From: an uncultured Flammeovirgaceae bacterium
GTDB taxonomy: Bacteria > Bacteroidota > Bacteroidia > Cytophagales > Cyclobacteriaceae
Length of the DNA: 64,000 nucleotides
Direction of reading: 5' to 3'
NCBI GenBank assembly: GCA_937883755.1
Contig: CAKZYA010000061.1
Location: 186,001 to 250,000, forward strand
The notes beneath the pieces were generated by a model. That model had not been told where the DNA came from. It was given only the letters and a program-made list of their open reading frames with translations, and searched no databases. The translations under genes and the position numbers were made by a program. This document shows, one piece after another, positions 17,854 through 26,287 of this stretch. The number at the start of each line of letters is the position of its first letter. The stretch's first letter is position 1.

Positions 17854-18519
17854 TCACAGATCCACCAAATTCTCCTTGATAGCGTAGCGGACCAGACCGG
17901 CTGTATTTTTGACATTGAGTTTTAGGATCAGATTGCGGCGGTGAGTGTCTACCGTGCGAGGACTAATAAACAGTCGGTCGGCGATCTCCGGGTTGGTGTA
18001 CTCTTCGGCAATGAGCTGCAAAACCTCCCGTTCTCGTGGGGTTAATGATTCTATTACCTTAGCACTTGATGTATTATTTTCCTTTTGATTTCGCATGAGC
18101 CGGTTCATGATGGTCGTTGATACCTCTTGGCTAAAGTAGCTTTGACCATTAGCTACCGTTCTGATAGCAGTGACAAGTTCATCCATCCCCGTGTCTTTCA
18201 GGAGATATCCAGCGGCACCCGCCCGAAGCATACTGGTGATGTGAGGCTCTTCATTGTGCATGGTAAGTGCCAATATAGTCATCTCAGGGTACTGTTCTTT
18301 AATTTGTTGGGTGGTGGCAATACCATCTTGGCCCGACCCTAATCCAATATCCATTATCACTAACTGAACCGTAGAACATTGTTCTAGCTTATTGAGAGCT
18401 TCCACTCCGTTACTTGCTTCATCCACCACCTTGATATCAGGGATGTCAGCTAGTGAAGCCCGGATGCCGTCGCGAATCATTTGGTGATCGTCTACAATCA
18501 GGATGTTAATGCTGCTCAT
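17854..18519 (-). CDS. NarL-family response regulator, paired with the PAS kinase
   Basis: The 221-residue regulator has D10/D11, phospho-acceptor D57 (VIMDIGLG), a TMHNEE switch region and a C-terminal LuxR HTH (LTPREREVLQLIAEEYTNPEIADRLFISPRTVDTHRRN). Its start overlaps the kinase gene end by 14 bases. It is closely related to the regulator at 52158, and both have the same 34-base sequence just after their stop codon. Confidence 0.9.
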   Translation of the reverse strand: MSSINILIVDDHQMIRDGIRASLADIPDIKVVDEASNGVEALNKLEQCSTVQLVIMDIGLGSGQDGIATTQQIKEQYPEMTILALTMHNEEPHITSMLRAGAAGYLLKDTGMDELVTAIRTVANGQSYFSQEVSTTIMNRLMRNQKENNTSSAKVIESLTPREREVLQLIAEEYTNPEIADRLFISPRTVDTHRRNLILKLNVKNTAGLVRYAIKENLVDL

Positions 18520-20305
18520 TGGTTGGTTTAGGGATTTCTACCGTTACTAAAGTGCCCTGCTTGGGACTGCTATCGATGGTAAACGTACCGGAAAGTAGCT
18601 TGACCCGGGTTTCAATATTCTTAAGCCCGAAACCGTGAGAGTGCTCTTTGCTCTCAGAAGGAGTGAAGCCTCTACCATTGTCTTCTACTGACAATACAAT
18701 ACTATCCGGATGTTCAATCAATTGCAGATCAATTTTTTGGGCTTGAGCGTGCTTCAAGGTGTTGTTGATAAGCTCTTGGGCAATCCGGTATAAGCCTACT
18801 TTGCGTGATTCATCCGGTTCTTGGGTTAACCCATATGTCTGGAAGTGTAACTTTACTTGGTTGGTATCGTCCACCGTTTGGCATAAGAACTGCAAGGCTT
18901 TCACCAATCCGTAATCCCGCAGTACGCTGGGCATCAGGTCACGGGAAATGTCTTTTACCTCCTGGGTAGTCGTTTGTAAGATGTGTTTGAGCTTCTCAAA
19001 AGCCTCCTGGTTTTTTTTAGCCGAATGAGCCACGTCAGACTCAAAGGCATTTAGATGCAGTCGGATGGCAGTTAGCGACTGGCTCAGGCCATCGTGTAGT
19101 TCTTGGGCTACCCGCCGCCGCTCGGCTTCTTGCCCTTCTACCAGAGCCTGGTTTACCGCCTGCTCGGCTTTGCGCTTATTAGTAATATCAATACCTGAAC
19201 TTAGCGTGGCCGTAGGCTTTCCACAATCGTCCCGCAATATGGTATTGTGCCACTCTATCAATCGTTCTTCTTTGTCTCGGGTGAGTATCCAGTTTTCAAC
19301 ATATTCAATGGGAGAAACCTGTCCGGCCATGGCCTGATTGAAGATCGCTAAGATTTCCTCTCGTACCCGTTGAGGGATGAAATGGTTAAACCAGTTTTTA
19401 CCGATTATTTCCTGCTCGGAGTAGCCCAGTAGTTCGCAGCCTTTTTGGTTAATCAGGGCAACCGTTTGGTCTTCGTTAATCAACACAAAAATAGCATTAG
19501 CTACATCTAAATACCGCTGAGCAATTTCTTTTTCCCGGATGAGCCGTTGCTCAGTTTGCTTTCGTTCACTGATATCCAGTACGATTTGCATAAATACTCG
19601 GGTATGGTTGTGCTGGAAGGCTTGAAAATGAACTTCTACTGGAAAGGTCGTTCCGTCCTTACGCACGAAAGTGGTCTCAAATGTCACTTTCGAGACTTCT
19701 TCGGTCAGGATAGGAGCGATAATCTGCTGGAAAACTGCCTGATTAGTATCAAGCTTAATATCCCAGGGGTGCAGCTGTCGAAGTTCGGGTAGGGAGTAAC
19801 CCAAACTATCCAGTGCTGCTTGGTTAGCTCGTACAAAGCGCAGCGTAGAGGTATCTATGACATAGGTAGCATGAAGTGACTCCTGAAACAGGCGGGTCAG
19901 TAAGATATTAAGCCTTCCTGCTTCCTGCTTTTCGGTAACATCGCTGAGGTAAGCGATTGCATAACGCTGATTCTCTAACTCAGCGTAGCATAAACTTACC
20001 TCTATTGGAAACTCCGTGCCATTTTTACATTGGCCATATAGGTAACGTCCGTGACCCATCGGGCGAGCCTGGGGATGAGCAAAAAAACCTTTTCGTAGTT
20101 GTTGGTGGATATTCTGAAAGGCAATCGGTACCAGAGTCTCTAAAGGTTGCTCCAGAAGTTCATTGGGTTCGTAGCCAAAACGTTGTTCCAAGTGCGGGTT
20201 TGCCGCAACGATAGTGCCTTGCTCGTTAACAACTAAAATTCCTAAAGTTGAAGAGTGAAAGATTGATTCAAAAATACTTTTGCCTACAGTAGTAAGTTGG
20301 CTCAT
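18506..20305 (-). CDS. Soluble PAS-PAS-PAS HisKA_3 sensor kinase
   Basis: I place the start at the ATG at 20305 (599 residues) rather than a TTG 48 bases upstream. There are three PAS domains (about 15-130, 135-255, 260-385), each followed by a PAC-type end (LSDVTEK, LDISERKQ, GIDITNKRK). The HisKA_3 box has a phospho-acceptor in QELHDGLSQSL. The HATPase shows ELINNTLKHA, VEDNGRGF and HGFGLKNIETR. No membrane segment is seen, so it should sense an internal signal. No heme-binding histidine can be assigned from sequence alone. It pairs with the regulator it overlaps. Confidence 0.9.
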   Translation of the reverse strand: MSQLTTVGKSIFESIFHSSTLGILVVNEQGTIVAANPHLEQRFGYEPNELLEQPLETLVPIAFQNIHQQLRKGFFAHPQARPMGHGRYLYGQCKNGTEFPIEVSLCYAELENQRYAIAYLSDVTEKQEAGRLNILLTRLFQESLHATYVIDTSTLRFVRANQAALDSLGYSLPELRQLHPWDIKLDTNQAVFQQIIAPILTEEVSKVTFETTFVRKDGTTFPVEVHFQAFQHNHTRVFMQIVLDISERKQTEQRLIREKEIAQRYLDVANAIFVLINEDQTVALINQKGCELLGYSEQEIIGKNWFNHFIPQRVREEILAIFNQAMAGQVSPIEYVENWILTRDKEERLIEWHNTILRDDCGKPTATLSSGIDITNKRKAEQAVNQALVEGQEAERRRVAQELHDGLSQSLTAIRLHLNAFESDVAHSAKKNQEAFEKLKHILQTTTQEVKDISRDLMPSVLRDYGLVKALQFLCQTVDDTNQVKLHFQTYGLTQEPDESRKVGLYRIAQELINNTLKHAQAQKIDLQLIEHPDSIVLSVEDNGRGFTPSESKEHSHGFGLKNIETRVKLLSGTFTIDSSPKQGTLVTVEIPKPTNEQH

Positions 20306-20457
20306 ACAGGGGTATTTACAAAATCTTACATAAAAAGTAAAAAGAGTGAACAACCCTACCCTGACAAAAAATCGCTGGAGCTATCTGAAAAGAATTCGTA
20401 AAATATACGTCTGGGTGTTCAATTAGCTGAATATACAAAAAATGTAATGTACCTACG

Positions 20458-20874
20458 TTAGTACGCTAGTTTTTTTTCAAAGTAGGTAATTGTTTCGGCT
20501 AATCGTTGAGCGAGAAGCGAATAATACGATGGGTATGTTTGCAGGAACTTCTGAAGGGTACTGCGGGATATGGGATAAGACCATACGGTAGTGGTGGCGA
20601 GTGCAGAAGCGGTGTAGGAGGAATGAGTAAGGGTAGCTGGCAGACCAAGGGAACTCCCAGCCACTAGGGTAAGGGTAAAACGAAATCCACCATCCGAATG
20701 GTACTTTACAAACCGGACTTTCCCTCGGTAGAGCAAGTAAAAATTGTCAGCAGTATCCCCTTCCCTAAAAATGAATTGATTCTTGGGAAAGGAAACCAGC
20801 GAGCGGGAGGGGATATTCTGAAGAAAAGCCCGTTGCTCTAAAAACTGTTTCAGTATGCTAAATGACGTTGACAT
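20458..20874 (-). CDS. Stand-alone cNMP-binding-domain protein, no HTH
   Basis: I choose the ATG at 20874 (138 residues). The protein is a Crp-type sensor barrel (SFPKNQFIFREGDTADNFYLLYRGKVRF, then GSSLGLPATL) plus a helix (AQRLAETITYFEKKLAY), and it stops before any DNA-binding domain. It may act by binding a partner, for example forming dimers with a full-length Crp/Fnr protein. It is divergent from the REC-only protein at 21016, with the box at 20969-20980 between them. Confidence 0.7.
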   Translation of the reverse strand: MSTSFSILKQFLEQRAFLQNIPSRSLVSFPKNQFIFREGDTADNFYLLYRGKVRFVKYHSDGGFRFTLTLVAGSSLGLPATLTHSSYTASALATTTVWSYPISRSTLQKFLQTYPSYYSLLAQRLAETITYFEKKLAY

Positions 20875-20968
20875 CGCCAATCTCAGAAGAGTTTTAGTAT
20901 AAATTTTATCTAAAATTGATATTAAACCCGCTATCGATGAATATAAATATTATTTATTGCTCGAATAC

Positions 20969-20980
20969 TGATTTATATCA
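20969..20980. promoter_or_regulatory. FNR-like box TGATTTATATCA
   Basis: TGAT/ATCA half-sites, four-base spacer, between the cNMP-only gene (94 bases away) and the REC-only gene (35 bases away). The close spacing to the second start could allow repression rather than activation. Confidence 0.6.
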
Positions 20981-21015
20981 TTCTTTTGGGAAAGGCTGAC
21001 AGTTAGCTTTAGCCT

Positions 21016-21405
21016 ATGGGTTCTTCCTCTCATTTACTAGTGGCGGATGATTACGCCCCTATTCGCCAAGGCTTGGTGCTTATGCTAAACCCGGTTCCTG
21101 AATTTCAACTGGTAGGTGAAGCCAGTAATGGACAACAGGTGATTGACCAACTACCACTTCTGGAAGTTGATGTGGTGCTAATGGATGTTGAGATGCCCAT
21201 AATGGATGGTATCGCCACTACCAAATACATCAGGCAGCATTTTTCAAACGTGAAGGTACTGGGAATGTCACCCTATTATGAACCATGCTATCGTCAAGAT
21301 ATGATCGAGGCGGGGGCGTTAGGGTGCATATCCAAAACCAGCGCCACCAGTACCTGGATAGAAGCACTGAAGGCAGTGTCCAGCGGAAAGCACTATATCT
21401 CCTAA
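21016..21405 (+). CDS. Stand-alone receiver-domain protein, no output domain
   Basis: The 129-residue protein is a NarL-type receiver with D11/D12, phospho-acceptor D57 (LMDVEMPIMDG) and K in CISKTSA, and ends at SSGKHYIS, just where the linker to a LuxR HTH normally begins. It resembles full-length NarL regulators truncated at the linker by a stop. It may be a phosphate sink or a partner for one of the local kinases. Its neighbour on the other strand is a similarly headless cNMP domain. Confidence 0.8.
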   Translation: MGSSSHLLVADDYAPIRQGLVLMLNPVPEFQLVGEASNGQQVIDQLPLLEVDVVLMDVEMPIMDGIATTKYIRQHFSNVKVLGMSPYYEPCYRQDMIEAGALGCISKTSATSTWIEALKAVSSGKHYIS

Positions 21406-21448
21406 TAACCATTCATAGGTCTGATTTACACTTAAAGTTTGGGAGCAA

Positions 21449-21460
21449 TGATAATAATCA
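21449..21460. promoter_or_regulatory. FNR-like box TGATAATAATCA
   Basis: TGAT/ATCA half-sites, four-base spacer, 74 bases before the VIT1-type transporter gene at 21535. Confidence 0.6.
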
Positions 21461-21534
21461 TTAAGGTCGGTGCGGCAAATCATAACACCCCAGTGGGTAG
21501 GTTGTAACTTTGCACGGTAGTTGTTTGAGAATTT

Positions 21535-22275
21535 ATGGCTTACACCTCCACTGAACAACAAGATCATCAGGTTGAAAAACCAAAACGTTATCGTTTCCAA
21601 GACTACTTAAGCGAGTTTGTCTACGGTGGCATCGATGGTAGTATCAGTACTTTTGCCGTAGTAGCTGGGGCATCTGGTGCAGAATTGGGTTCGGCAGTTA
21701 TCATCATTCTAGGCTTTGCCAATCTGTTTGCCGATGGCCTCTCCATGTCAGTGGGTAGTTATCTTTCCAGTAAAGCTGCTCAGGATAACTACGAGAAGCA
21801 TAAGCGACAGGAACACTGGGAGGTAACCCATACTCCGGAAGAAGAGCGGGCTGAAATTCAGGACATCTATCGGTCTATGGGGTTCAAGGGAGAACTGTTA
21901 GAGCAGGTAACTGACCAGATCACGGCCAACCATAACCGCTGGGTAGAGGTGATGATGAAAGAGGAACTGGGTATGATTAAAGAAACCCGCCATCCGTTAG
22001 CGATTGGAGCAGCAACCTTGGTATCATTTATTGGGATAGGACTTATCCCGCTACTGAGCTACGTATATTATTACATAATACAAACTGCCCCTACCCACGC
22101 TTTTGGAATTGCTGGCCTACTTACGTCGCTGGCGTTTATCGTCGTGGGTTGGCTGAAAGCATCGGTGACCCAAACCTCCCACCTACGGGCTATTGGGGAA
22201 ACTTTGTTACTGGGGGGAATCGCCGCTGCCTTAGCCTACTGGGTAGGAGATGTACTAGAAAAAATTATCCGGTAA
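21535..22275 (+). CDS. VIT1/CCC1-family Fe2+/Mn2+ transporter
   Basis: The 246-residue membrane protein opens with the family signature SEFVYGGIDGSISTFAVVAGASGAELG. It continues with GFANLFADGLSMSVGSYLSSKA, a charged cytoplasmic insert (HKRQEHWEVTHTPEEERAE..., the metal-binding region of VIT1 proteins), and C-terminal helices. VIT1/CCC1 transporters move iron or manganese out of the cytoplasm. The FNR-like box upstream would link metal export to the stress regulon. Confidence 0.85.
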   Translation: MAYTSTEQQDHQVEKPKRYRFQDYLSEFVYGGIDGSISTFAVVAGASGAELGSAVIIILGFANLFADGLSMSVGSYLSSKAAQDNYEKHKRQEHWEVTHTPEEERAEIQDIYRSMGFKGELLEQVTDQITANHNRWVEVMMKEELGMIKETRHPLAIGAATLVSFIGIGLIPLLSYVYYYIIQTAPTHAFGIAGLLTSLAFIVVGWLKASVTQTSHLRAIGETLLLGGIAAALAYWVGDVLEKIIR

Positions 22276-22441
22276 AGGAAAGGTACACCCTTCGGATAGT
22301 GCGAAACATCAGTAAACAACGGCAAACAAAGAATCATGAAACAGCTAGAGGGTGCCAAGGAAGCACTACCATCTTTGCAGAAAAGTCATTCGTGGAGCCA
22401 AGGCATTTCGAGTAGCTACCGTTTAATAAGGCAGAAAGGCA

Positions 22442-22933
22442 ATGATGAAGTACTTAAGTAATTGTTTTTGGCTGCTTGTACCTCTTTTGGTTTGGAATAT
22501 TGTTTTTACTAGCCGTCTGCCTTGGGGCTACGCTCGAGATGTTTTCTGGAGAGACATTCCCTCGTGGATTGGGATAACCGAAAATATCACTAGAATTTTG
22601 GTGTTTACTCTACCAATTCTCATGCAATTTTCGCTAAAAACCTCCGTACAGAAAGCTGGATTGGGTATTTATTTGATAGGATTGCTTCTCTATTTCGCTT
22701 CCTGGATTCTTCAGATATACTTTCCGCAGAGCAGTTGGTCGCGTAGCTTATGGGGATATGCGGCTCCAGCTTACACGACCATTATTTTCTTTATTGGAAT
22801 AGGCCTAATTGGCAAAACATCTTTTATTGAGCTCTCGAGCATCTCGATCATTTATCTTGCTATTTCGGTAGCTTTTGTGGCGATTCATACCGCTCATACC
22901 TACATAATATTTCAAAGAATTGAGCCTTTATGA
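22442..22933 (+). CDS. Membrane protein of unknown function
   Basis: The 163-residue protein is hydrophobic with five probable membrane segments and small connecting loops (PWGYARDVFWRDIPSW, PQSSWSRSLWGYAAPAY). I do not recognise a family. It is preceded by a non-coding-looking 166-base gap containing short stray frames and followed 85 bases later by the acyltransferase-like gene. Confidence 0.6.
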   Translation: MMKYLSNCFWLLVPLLVWNIVFTSRLPWGYARDVFWRDIPSWIGITENITRILVFTLPILMQFSLKTSVQKAGLGIYLIGLLLYFASWILQIYFPQSSWSRSLWGYAAPAYTTIIFFIGIGLIGKTSFIELSSISIIYLAISVAFVAIHTAHTYIIFQRIEPL

Positions 22934-23018
22934 AACGAAGCGGTATCATCGCCATTGGTTTATCCTTTGCTTACTCCACCTATCGATTGCGCAGGAGAAA
23001 AATTAGCGCACCCTGACT

Positions 23019-23849
23019 ATGTCTGCTTATTCTAAAACCAACTCAGAATATAAGGTTAAAAAGCTACCGTTTTTCCGCCGGATGGCAATTGATGGATTCG
23101 ACACTCTTCCCCAGGGACACAACATGATGGCTTTGGTTGAACTGGATGTAACCAATGCCCATCGTGTACTCTTGCAGCAGAAAGAACTCGGTAAGCAAGT
23201 ATCGTTATTTGCGTTTATGATCAAGTGTGTTGCCAAAATGCTATCAGAATACCCAAACTTTAACGCGACTCGGGTTGGTAGAAAGATTGTCGAGTACAAT
23301 GACGTAGATATCAACTTCCCAATAGAGTTAGATACTCCCCAAGGTAAGTTTCCGCGGCAGATTTCTATTCGTCGGGCTTCGGAAAAAACGGTAGAGGAGA
23401 TTTACCAGGAAATCAGCAATGCCCGGGAGCGTCACCGAACTAGTGGCATAGCCAGCTCAGAGGATGCAATGGCTATTCGCTTTATGAAAAAACTTTTTCT
23501 TTTGCCGAAATGGGTGAGGTCACGGGTACTTAAGTTCGTAGCCAATAGCCCTACTCGTATTAAGCAGATGACTGGTACTACCTTTGTTACTTCAGTGAGC
23601 TCCTTTAGTAACCTACCAGGATATGCAGTTCCGTATATGGCCGGTTCCCGGGCAGTTTCATTCGCACTGGGAAGTGTCATCGAGAAACCTGCATTTATCA
23701 ATCAAGCTATTGTAGCCCGAAAGCTTCTGCATATGACGGTTATCTTCAATCATGATATAGTAGATGGTGCTCCAGCGGCTCGATTTGTTAGTCGATTACA
23801 GGAATTAGTAGATAGTGCGGACAATATTATCCAACCGACTCAAGAGTGA
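23019..23849 (+). CDS. 2-oxoacid dehydrogenase E2-like catalytic domain protein
   Basis: The 276-residue protein resembles the catalytic domain of 2-oxoacid dehydrogenase acyltransferases, without a lipoyl or subunit-binding domain. Visible features are RRMAIDGFDTLPQGHNMMALVELDV, LFAFMIKCVAKMLSEYPNFNA, and the active-site region FNHDIVDGAPAARF in place of HRxxDGA. Stand-alone proteins of this type occur in several phyla and may acylate unknown substrates. Its stop codon overlaps the box at 23847-23858. Confidence 0.7.
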   Translation: MSAYSKTNSEYKVKKLPFFRRMAIDGFDTLPQGHNMMALVELDVTNAHRVLLQQKELGKQVSLFAFMIKCVAKMLSEYPNFNATRVGRKIVEYNDVDINFPIELDTPQGKFPRQISIRRASEKTVEEIYQEISNARERHRTSGIASSEDAMAIRFMKKLFLLPKWVRSRVLKFVANSPTRIKQMTGTTFVTSVSSFSNLPGYAVPYMAGSRAVSFALGSVIEKPAFINQAIVARKLLHMTVIFNHDIVDGAPAARFVSRLQELVDSADNIIQPTQE

Positions 23850-23858
23850 CCAGTGTCA
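23847..23858. promoter_or_regulatory. FNR-like box TGACCAGTGTCA
   Basis: Symmetric TGAC/GTCA half-sites. It overlaps the stop codon of the preceding gene and lies about 121 bases before the gene at 23980. Confidence 0.45.
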
Positions 23859-23979
23859 TTGTTGGAAGCAGTAAGTATCATCACCTTTGGTAATAATAAA
23901 TGGATACCTCGAAAGCAAGGCAATTGTGATTTAGTGCATATCTAACGAACTTTGTACAATCCGTAAATCATACTCAGAT

Positions 23980-24552
23980 ATGCATTTCCTCTGGCTCTAC
24001 CTATTTACTGTAGGTTCATTTGCCCTGGCTACCTCAATCCAAGCCCAGCAAAATATTTCATTAACATTTGACCAGCGTTTGAAGCAGCTAAAGACTGCTC
24101 AGGGCAAAATATTAGCTCTTTGGGCAGGAATTAATCTGATGACTGGGGGGATACTTAGCTTCACTGCGGAGCACTGGTTTTTTTATTTCCACGCTATGAA
24201 CGCTAGTTGGGGATTGGTTAATCTGGGAGTAGCCGCTTTTATCTACTTTCACCATAATGATATTTTTAATCAACCTCAGACCATGCTTGAGCAGCTAAGT
24301 AGGCAACGGCACGCCGAGAATATGCTGTTTCTCAACATTGGATTAGACGTAGCATTTGTGGTCAGTGGCATTGCACTCTACCAACGAGGGTTGGCCACTG
24401 GAATTGCTTATCCTGAACTTTGGAAAGGTTTTGGTATCTCAGTAGCAATGCAAGGCATTTATTTACTTATTCAAGACCTAATTTTTCGGTTTCTTCATGC
24501 CAAAAACCGTCAGCGGATGTATCCACATTGGCAACGCAATCTTTCTAAATGA
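23980..24552 (+). CDS. DUF6992-like membrane protein with signal peptide
   Basis: The 190-residue protein starts with a signal-like segment (to SIQAQQ), then has about four membrane helices. Features such as LKTAQGKILALWAGINLMTGG, NASWGLVNLGVAAF and GFGISVAMQGIYLLIQDL match a Bacteroidota family I know as DUF6992-like (tentative). A box overlaps its own stop codon (24550-24561). Confidence 0.55.
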   Translation: MHFLWLYLFTVGSFALATSIQAQQNISLTFDQRLKQLKTAQGKILALWAGINLMTGGILSFTAEHWFFYFHAMNASWGLVNLGVAAFIYFHHNDIFNQPQTMLEQLSRQRHAENMLFLNIGLDVAFVVSGIALYQRGLATGIAYPELWKGFGISVAMQGIYLLIQDLIFRFLHAKNRQRMYPHWQRNLSK

Positions 24553-24561
24553 TGTAGGTCA
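24550..24561. promoter_or_regulatory. FNR-like box TGATGTAGGTCA
   Basis: TGAT/GTCA half-sites, four-base spacer. The first TGA is the stop codon of the preceding gene; the SDR gene starts 147 bases downstream. Confidence 0.5.
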
Positions 24562-24708
24562 TTGCTTAAGCATAGTAGACCGCCAATTTTGCGAGATGAA
24601 GATTCAGATTGTTATGAAAATAGCAAAGCGTTAGGCAACGGGTAGGACTTAGTTGTTTAATAACTGATTATTCGGAAGGCTAAATATCTCTTTATCTCGA
24701 AGAAGACT

Positions 24709-25515
24709 ATGTACAACAACAAAGTAGCTATCGTGACCGGCGGTGCTTCGGGGATTGGGCGAGAGATGTGTTTATATCTAGCACAAAGAGGATCGACCTT
24801 AATTATTGTTGATATTAATCAAGAGAAAGCTGAAGAAGTAGCTGCCGTTGCGAAAAGCTTAGGTGTACCTTGCGAAGCAAAGCGAGTGGACGTCACCAGT
24901 TGCTCAGATATTGAGAAGCTCGTAGCTGGCGTAAAGCAAGATTTTGGCCGAATCGATTTAATGATTAACAATGCTGGGATTGGGTTAGACGGGGAGTTTA
25001 AGGATATGACTTTAGCGCACTGGAAGCGCGTCATTGATATTAATCTGTGGGGCGTGATCTACGGAACCCACTTCGTTTATCCGATGATGATTAAGCAGGG
25101 ATTTGGTCAGATCGTCAATGTATCTTCTGTGGCGGGCCTAGCTACCGGAGGGCTGATGACCAGTTATACCGCTAGTAAACATGCAGTAGTGGGACTAACG
25201 CTGGGACTTAGAGCTGAAGCGTATCAGTACGGTGTAAAAGTTAATGTGCTTTGTCCGGGATTTATTGAAACCCCACTTCACGACAGCACACTCAAAGTCT
25301 CGGAATATCTACTTTGGGAGAAGAACCAACGCGATAAAACCCGCTTTCCAACCGCCAAAGATTGCATTAAGCCTATGATGCGGGGAATAGAAAAGAATCG
25401 GGCTATTATCGTAGCGCCCAAGAGTCAGAAAATATACTGGTGGGTCTACCGTTTGTTTCCTAGTTTGATTCCTTTCTTCTGGAAAAGGATCATCAAGAAA
25501 ATGAAAGAAGTATAA
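24709..25515 (+). CDS. Short-chain dehydrogenase/reductase
   Basis: The 268-residue protein has the NAD(P)-binding TGGASGIGRE motif near residue 10, NNAGIG near 88, the catalytic serine in VSSVAG and the YTASK catalytic pair near 156-160. A basic C-terminal tail with aromatic residues (YWWVYRLFPSLIPFFWKRIIKK) could bind membranes. It is a classical SDR of unknown substrate. The box at 24550 lies upstream. Confidence 0.85.
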   Translation: MYNNKVAIVTGGASGIGREMCLYLAQRGSTLIIVDINQEKAEEVAAVAKSLGVPCEAKRVDVTSCSDIEKLVAGVKQDFGRIDLMINNAGIGLDGEFKDMTLAHWKRVIDINLWGVIYGTHFVYPMMIKQGFGQIVNVSSVAGLATGGLMTSYTASKHAVVGLTLGLRAEAYQYGVKVNVLCPGFIETPLHDSTLKVSEYLLWEKNQRDKTRFPTAKDCIKPMMRGIEKNRAIIVAPKSQKIYWWVYRLFPSLIPFFWKRIIKKMKEV

Positions 25516-25616
25516 ATGCCTCAGTACCGGTACTACTCGTGTTGGTAGCTGTAACCAGGGTTAAACCAGCCAAAACAAAAACTTAGGGTACCACCATACT
25601 GGTGAAATCATTCTGA

Positions 25617-26044
25617 CTAAGGTAGGGCGTATCTACTGTCGGATACGAACAGATAGCCTATTCCGGCTTTGATTTTCATCCAAGAGATCACATTCAATTC
25701 AACTTCTGCCTGGGGAGTAAGAACGAGAAGAGCGTCTTCGTCTATTCTATTTTCTTCCTCAAAGATAAACTTATTGTTCTCACGCTCGGCCAGATACATT
25801 CCGCCGCGTCCCACTTTTAAGCTAACGCTTGGATGGATTAACCGATGCGATTGGTTCATATAGCCCACAAACCACCGTGACCAAACGCCATATCCACCTC
25901 TTGAAACTCCGCTAGTGATTTATTCAAGCTTTTGAACGTTCCCATACCGTAGAATCCAGCAAAAAATGTTTGATTGAACAGGGCAGCTAGACCAAATCCT
26001 GCATTGGGTACTACCTCTCCTTCCAATGAGGATAATTCAACTCA
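25617..26044 (-). pseudogene. Frameshifted remnant of an outer-membrane/porin-like protein
   Basis: On the minus strand the reading begins near 26044 with ELSSLEGEVVPNAGFGLAALFNQTFFAGFYGMG... and runs to GGLW. The continuation GYMNQSHRLIHPSVSLKVGRGG... lies in another frame down to the stop at 25617, so a single frameshift near 25861 joins them. The two halves match in order a Bacteroidota envelope-protein pattern (INxxFFIGFYGxG, then HPSVSLKVG). An upstream signal peptide and the normal C-terminus are not evident. It is a decayed gene in a stretch otherwise without genes (25516-26287). Confidence 0.6.
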
Positions 26045-26140
26045 CTCTTATTATTGCTTATTGCGTTCATGCACTTTACTAATGAGAATAAAATTACGTC
26101 TAAATTGATAGGATAATGATGATGTAGGTTTCCCACAGGA

Positions 26141-26152
26141 TGATTTTGATCA
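26141..26152. promoter_or_regulatory. FNR-like box TGATTTTGATCA
   Basis: TGAT/ATCA half-sites with a four-base spacer, about 136 bases before the Usp gene at 26288; it may work together with the box at 26226. Confidence 0.55.
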
Positions 26153-26225
26153 TTCCACTTTATAGTGAGTGATACCGATATAAAGAAAATAGGCATAATA
26201 TACCTACGCTAGGATTAATGGCTAC

Positions 26226-26237
26226 TGACCTAGATCA
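26226..26237. promoter_or_regulatory. FNR-like box TGACCTAGATCA
   Basis: TGAC/ATCA half-sites, four-base spacer, 50 bases upstream of the Usp gene at 26288, the same distance as the boxes at 9201 and 14871. Confidence 0.7.
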
Positions 26238-26287
26238 TTGTTTCCCCTCGGTTTCCTGGCTTGATTGGGGAATAAAACGATCAACGC

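Noticed and set aside
22336-22458. Short ~40-codon frame before the membrane protein
   Set aside because: No family pattern and it overlaps the start of the next gene.
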